DNA of 64,000 nucleotides from Chiridota heheva. Taxonomy: Eukaryota; Echinodermata; Holothuroidea; Apodida; Chiridotidae. The DNA lies in the NCBI GenBank assembly GCA_020152595.1, contig JAIGNY010001203.1:1052501-1116500 (forward strand). Direction: 5' to 3'. A program made the position numbers and the translations under genes. Positions within the stretch are counted from its first letter, which is position 1. The number at the start of each line of letters is the position of its first letter. The notes under the pieces were generated by a model. That model searched no databases. It worked only from the letters and a program-made list of their open reading frames with translations, and was not told the origin of the DNA. This document shows positions 60,171 to 64,000 of the stretch, piece by piece.

Positions 60171-63100
60171 AACACAAGGAAGGGCCTGCAGGATCGCACA
60201 TCATCTCAACAGAGAAACATCAAGAACCACTACCAAGACAAGGAAGGGCCTGCAGGATCGCACATCATCTCAACAGAGAAACATCAAGAACCACTACCAA
60301 ACACAAGGAAGGGCCTGCAGGATCGCACATCATTTTAACAGAGAAACATTAAGAACCACTACCAACACAAGGAAGGGCCTGCAGGATTGCACATCTCAAC
60401 AGAGAAACATCAAGAACCACTACCAACACAAGGAAGGGCCTGCAGGATCACACATCATTTTAACAGAGAAACATCAAGAACCACTACCAACACAAGGAAG
60501 GGCCTGCAGGATCGCACATCATCTCAACAGAGAAACATTAAGAACCACTACCAACACAAGGAAGGGCCTGCAGGATCGCACATCATCTCAACAGAGAAAC
60601 ATCAAGAACCACTACCAACACAAGGAAGGGCCTGCAGGATCGCACATCATCTCAACAGAGAAACATCAAGAACCACTACCAACACAAGGAAGGGCCTGCA
60701 GGATCGCACATCATCTCAACAGAGAAACATCAAGAACCACTACCAACACAATGAAGGGCCTGCAGGATTGCACATCTCAACAGAGAAACATCAAGAACCA
60801 CTACCAACACAAGGAAGGGCCTGCAGGATCACACATCATTTTAACAGAGAAACATCAAGAACCACCACCAACACAAGGAAGGGCCTGCAGGATCGCACAT
60901 CATCTTAACAGAGAAACATCAAGAACCACTACCAACACAAGGAAGGGCCTGCAGGATCGCACATCATCTCAACATAGAAACATCAAGAACCACTACCAAC
61001 ACAAGGAAGGGCCTGCAGGATCGCACATCATCTCAACAGAGAAACATCAAGAACCACTACCAACACAAGGAAGGGCCTGCAGGATCACATATCATCTCAA
61101 CAGAGAAACATCAAGAACCACTACCAACACAAGGAAGGGCCTGCAGGATCGCACATCATCTCAACAGAGAAACATCAAGAACCACTACCAACACAAGGAA
61201 GGGCCTGCAGGATCACACATCATCTCAACAGAGAAACATCAAGAACCACCACCAACACAATGAAGGGCCTGCAGGATCGCACATCATCTCAACAGAGAAA
61301 CATCAAGAACCACTACCAACACAACGAAGGGCCTGCAGGATCGCACATCATCTCAACAGAGAAACATCAAGAACCACCACCAACACAAGGAAGGGCCTGC
61401 AGGATCGCACATCATCTCAACAGAGAAACATCAAGAACCATCACCAACACAATGAAGGGCCTGCAGGATCGCACATCATCTCAACAGAGAAACATAAAGA
61501 ACCACCACCAACACAATGAAGGAGCTGCAGGATCGCACATCATCTCAACAGAGAAACATCAAGAACCACCACCAAGACAAGGAAGGGCCTGCAGGATCGC
61601 ACATCATCTCAACAGAGAAACATCAAGAACCACTACCAACACAATGAAGGGCCTGCAGGATTGCACATCTCAACAGAGAAACATCAAGAACCACTACCAA
61701 CACAAGGAAGGGCCTGCAGGATCGCACATCATCTCAACAGAGAAACATCAAGAACCACTACCAACACAATGAAGGGCCTGCAGGATTGCACATCTCAACA
61801 GAGAAACATCAAGAACCACCACCAAGACAAGGAAGGGCCTGCAGGATCGCACATCATCTCAACAGAGAAACATCAAGAACCACTACCAACACAAGGAAGG
61901 GCCTGCAGGATCGCACATCATCTCAACAGAGAAACATAAAGAACCACCACCAACACAAGGAAGGGCCTGCAGGATCGCACATCATCTCAACAGGGAAACA
62001 TAAAGAACCACCACCAACACAAGGAAGGGCCTGCAGGATCACACATCATCTTAACAGAGAAACATCAAGAACCACTACCAAACACAAGGAAGGGCCTGCA
62101 GGATCGCACATCATCTCAACAGGGAAACATAAAGAACCACCACCAAGACAAGGAAGGGCCTGCAGGATCGCACATCATCTCAACAGAGAAACATCAAGAA
62201 CCACTACCAACACAAGGAAGGGCCTGCAGGATCGCACATCATCTCAACAGAGAAACATAAAGAACCACCACCAACACAAGGAAGGGCCTGCAGGATCGCA
62301 CATCATCTCAACAGGGAAACATAAAGAACCACCACCAACACAAGGAAGGGCCTGCAGGATCGCACATCATCTCAACAGAGAAACATCAAGAACCACCACC
62401 AACACAAGGAAGGGCCTGCAGGATCGCACATCATCTCAACAGGGAAACATAAAGAACCACCACCAACACAAGGAAGGGCCTGCAGGATCGCACATCATCT
62501 CAACAGAGAAACATCAAGAACCACCACCAACACAAGGAAGGGCCTGCAGGATCGCACATCATCTCAACAGGGAAACATAAAGAACCACCACCAACACAAG
62601 GAAGGGCCTGCAGGATCGCACATCATCTCAACAGAGAAACATCAAGAACCACCACCAACACAAGGAAGGGCCTGCAGGATCGCACATCATCTCAACAGAG
62701 AAACATCAAGAACCACTACCAAACACAAGGAAGGGCCTGCAGGATCGCACATCATCTCAACAGAGAAACATCAAGAACCACTACCAACACAAGGAAGGGC
62801 CTGCAGGATCACACATCATTTTAACAGAGAAACATCAAGAACCACCACCAACACAATGAAGGGCCTGCAGGATCGCACATCATCTTAACAGAGAAACATC
62901 AAGAACCACTACCAACACAAGGAAGGGCCTGCAGGATCGCACATCTCAACAGAGAAACATTAAGAACCACTACCAACACAAGGAAGGGCCTGCAGGATCA
63001 CACATCATTTTAACAGAGAAACATCAAGAACCACCACCAAGACAAGGAAGGGCCTGCAGGATCGCACATCATCTTAACAGAGAAACATCAAGAACCACTA

Positions 63101-64000
63101 CCAAGACAAGGAAGGGCCTGCAGGATTGCACATCATCTCAACAGAGAAACATCAAGAACCACTACCAACACAAGGAAGGGCCTGCAGGATCGCACATCAT
63201 CTCAACATAGAAACATCAAGAACCACTACCAACACAAGGAAAGGCCTGCAGGATCACACATCATCTCAACAGAGAAACATCAAGAACCACCACCAAGACA
63301 AGGAAGGGCCTGCAGGATCGCACATCATCTCAACAGAGAAACATCAAGAACCACTACCAACACAACGAAGGGCCTGCAGGATCGCACATCATCTCAACAG
63401 AGAAACATCAAGAACCACCACCAACACAAGGAAGGGCCTGCAGGATCGCACATCATCTCAACAGAGAAACATCAAGAACCACTACCAACACAAGGAAGGG
63501 CCTGCAGGATCACACATCATCTTAACAGAGAAACATCAAGAACCACTACCAACACAAGGAAGGGCCTGCAGGATCGCACATCATCTCAACAGAGAAACAT
63601 CAAGAACCACTACCAACACAAGGAAGGGCCTGCAGGATCACACATCATCTCAACAGAGAAACATCAAGAACCACCACCAACACAAGGAAGGGCCTGCAGG
63701 ATCGCACATCATCTCAACAGAGAAACATCAAGAACCACCACCAACACAAGGAAGGGCCTGCAGGATCACACATCATCTCAACAGAGAAACATCAAGAACC
63801 ACCACCAAGACAAGGAAGGGCCTGCAGGATCGCACATCATCTCAACAGAGAAACATCAAGAACCACTACCAACACAAGGAAGGGCCTGCAGGATCGCACA
63901 TCATCTCAACAGAGAAACATCAAGAACCACTACCAACACAACGAAGGGCCTGCAGGATCGCACATCATCTCAACAGAGAAACATCAAGAACCACCACCAA
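60171..64000 (+). repeat. 64-bp satellite seeded in a LINE, ~60 copies, runs off the end
   Basis: The unit begins AACACAAGGAAGGGCCTGC and is 64 bp; ~60 copies reach the window end. Variants include CTACC/CCACC, GATCGC/GATCAC/GATTGC, CATCTCAAC/CATTTTAAC, a 3-bp-shorter GCACATCTCAAC type and a 1-bp-longer AAACACAAGG type. A run of variants (GCACATCTCAAC unit followed by a CACACATCATTTTAAC unit) recurs at ~60.39, ~60.77 and ~62.94 kb, so blocks were duplicated. Because 64 is not a multiple of three and the unit has no stop in any plus frame, cyclic open frames up to 264 codons arise; they are not evidence of a gene. Confidence 0.96.

Noticed and set aside
60132..62580. Repeat-protein-like open frames up to 264 codons
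   Set aside because: The 64-bp unit has no stop in any plus frame, and since 64 is not divisible by three the frames cycle; the frames come from the satellite.

Overview
This window is eukaryotic, about 60-65% A+T by eye, and made almost entirely of non-coding and repetitive DNA. I see no complete host gene, no operon-like layout and no prokaryotic or CRISPR feature. RNase H-bearing I-group LINEs, CR1/L2-type LINEs, a Jockey-like LINE, a pogo/Tigger transposase, many short hAT-like elements and tRNA-derived SINEs occur together. With the frequent short motifs TACTGTA, TACATGTA and AGGCCTA, this suggests a marine deuterostome invertebrate, perhaps an echinoderm. The taxon is inference.

Layout: 0-5 kb holds a tRNA-like relic, an ~870 bp dispersed repeat (second copy inverted at 36.1-36.9 kb), LINE tails and a 358 bp inverted-repeat element. 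5.2-6.8 kb (minus) is a pogo/Tigger transposase with an apparently intact DDD triad, a tandemly duplicated N-terminal DNA-binding domain and one frameshift. 7.2-8.2 kb is a diverged tandem duplication. 8.9-9.4 kb is a 28-bp minisatellite at the end of a foldback-family copy. 10-24 kb carries foldback elements, hAT-like elements (one with a perfect 8-bp target duplication), a SINE and a 34-bp minisatellite. 24.7-29.6 kb is a nested pair: a 3.56 kb CR1/L2-type LINE inserted into the RNase H region of an I-group LINE; a copy without the insertion lies at 32.4-33.3 kb. 33.5-36.9 kb has a nested foldback, a 383 bp hAT-like element and the second copy of the dispersed repeat. 38-40.4 kb has pyrimidine-rich arrays and a truncated LINE. 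41.05-43.47 kb is a 2.4 kb hAT-like element with a perfect 8-bp target duplication, carrying a ~290 bp tandem array. 46.4-50.2 kb is a LINE stub leading into a 1.67 kb (ATT)n array, followed by a ~960 bp polypyrimidine array. 54.2-64 kb is a decayed CR1-like LINE (with a nested SINE), then a Jockey-like LINE that contains a 48-bp in-frame array and whose 3' part grades into a 64-bp satellite running off the window end.

The common thread is tandem arrays born inside or at the ends of transposable elements (28 bp, 48 bp, 64 bp and ATT arrays). Two short candidate first exons of host genes, at 44.70 kb (minus) and 53.63 kb (plus), are the only hints of host coding sequence, and both are tentative. 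I did not find a convincing new molecular system.
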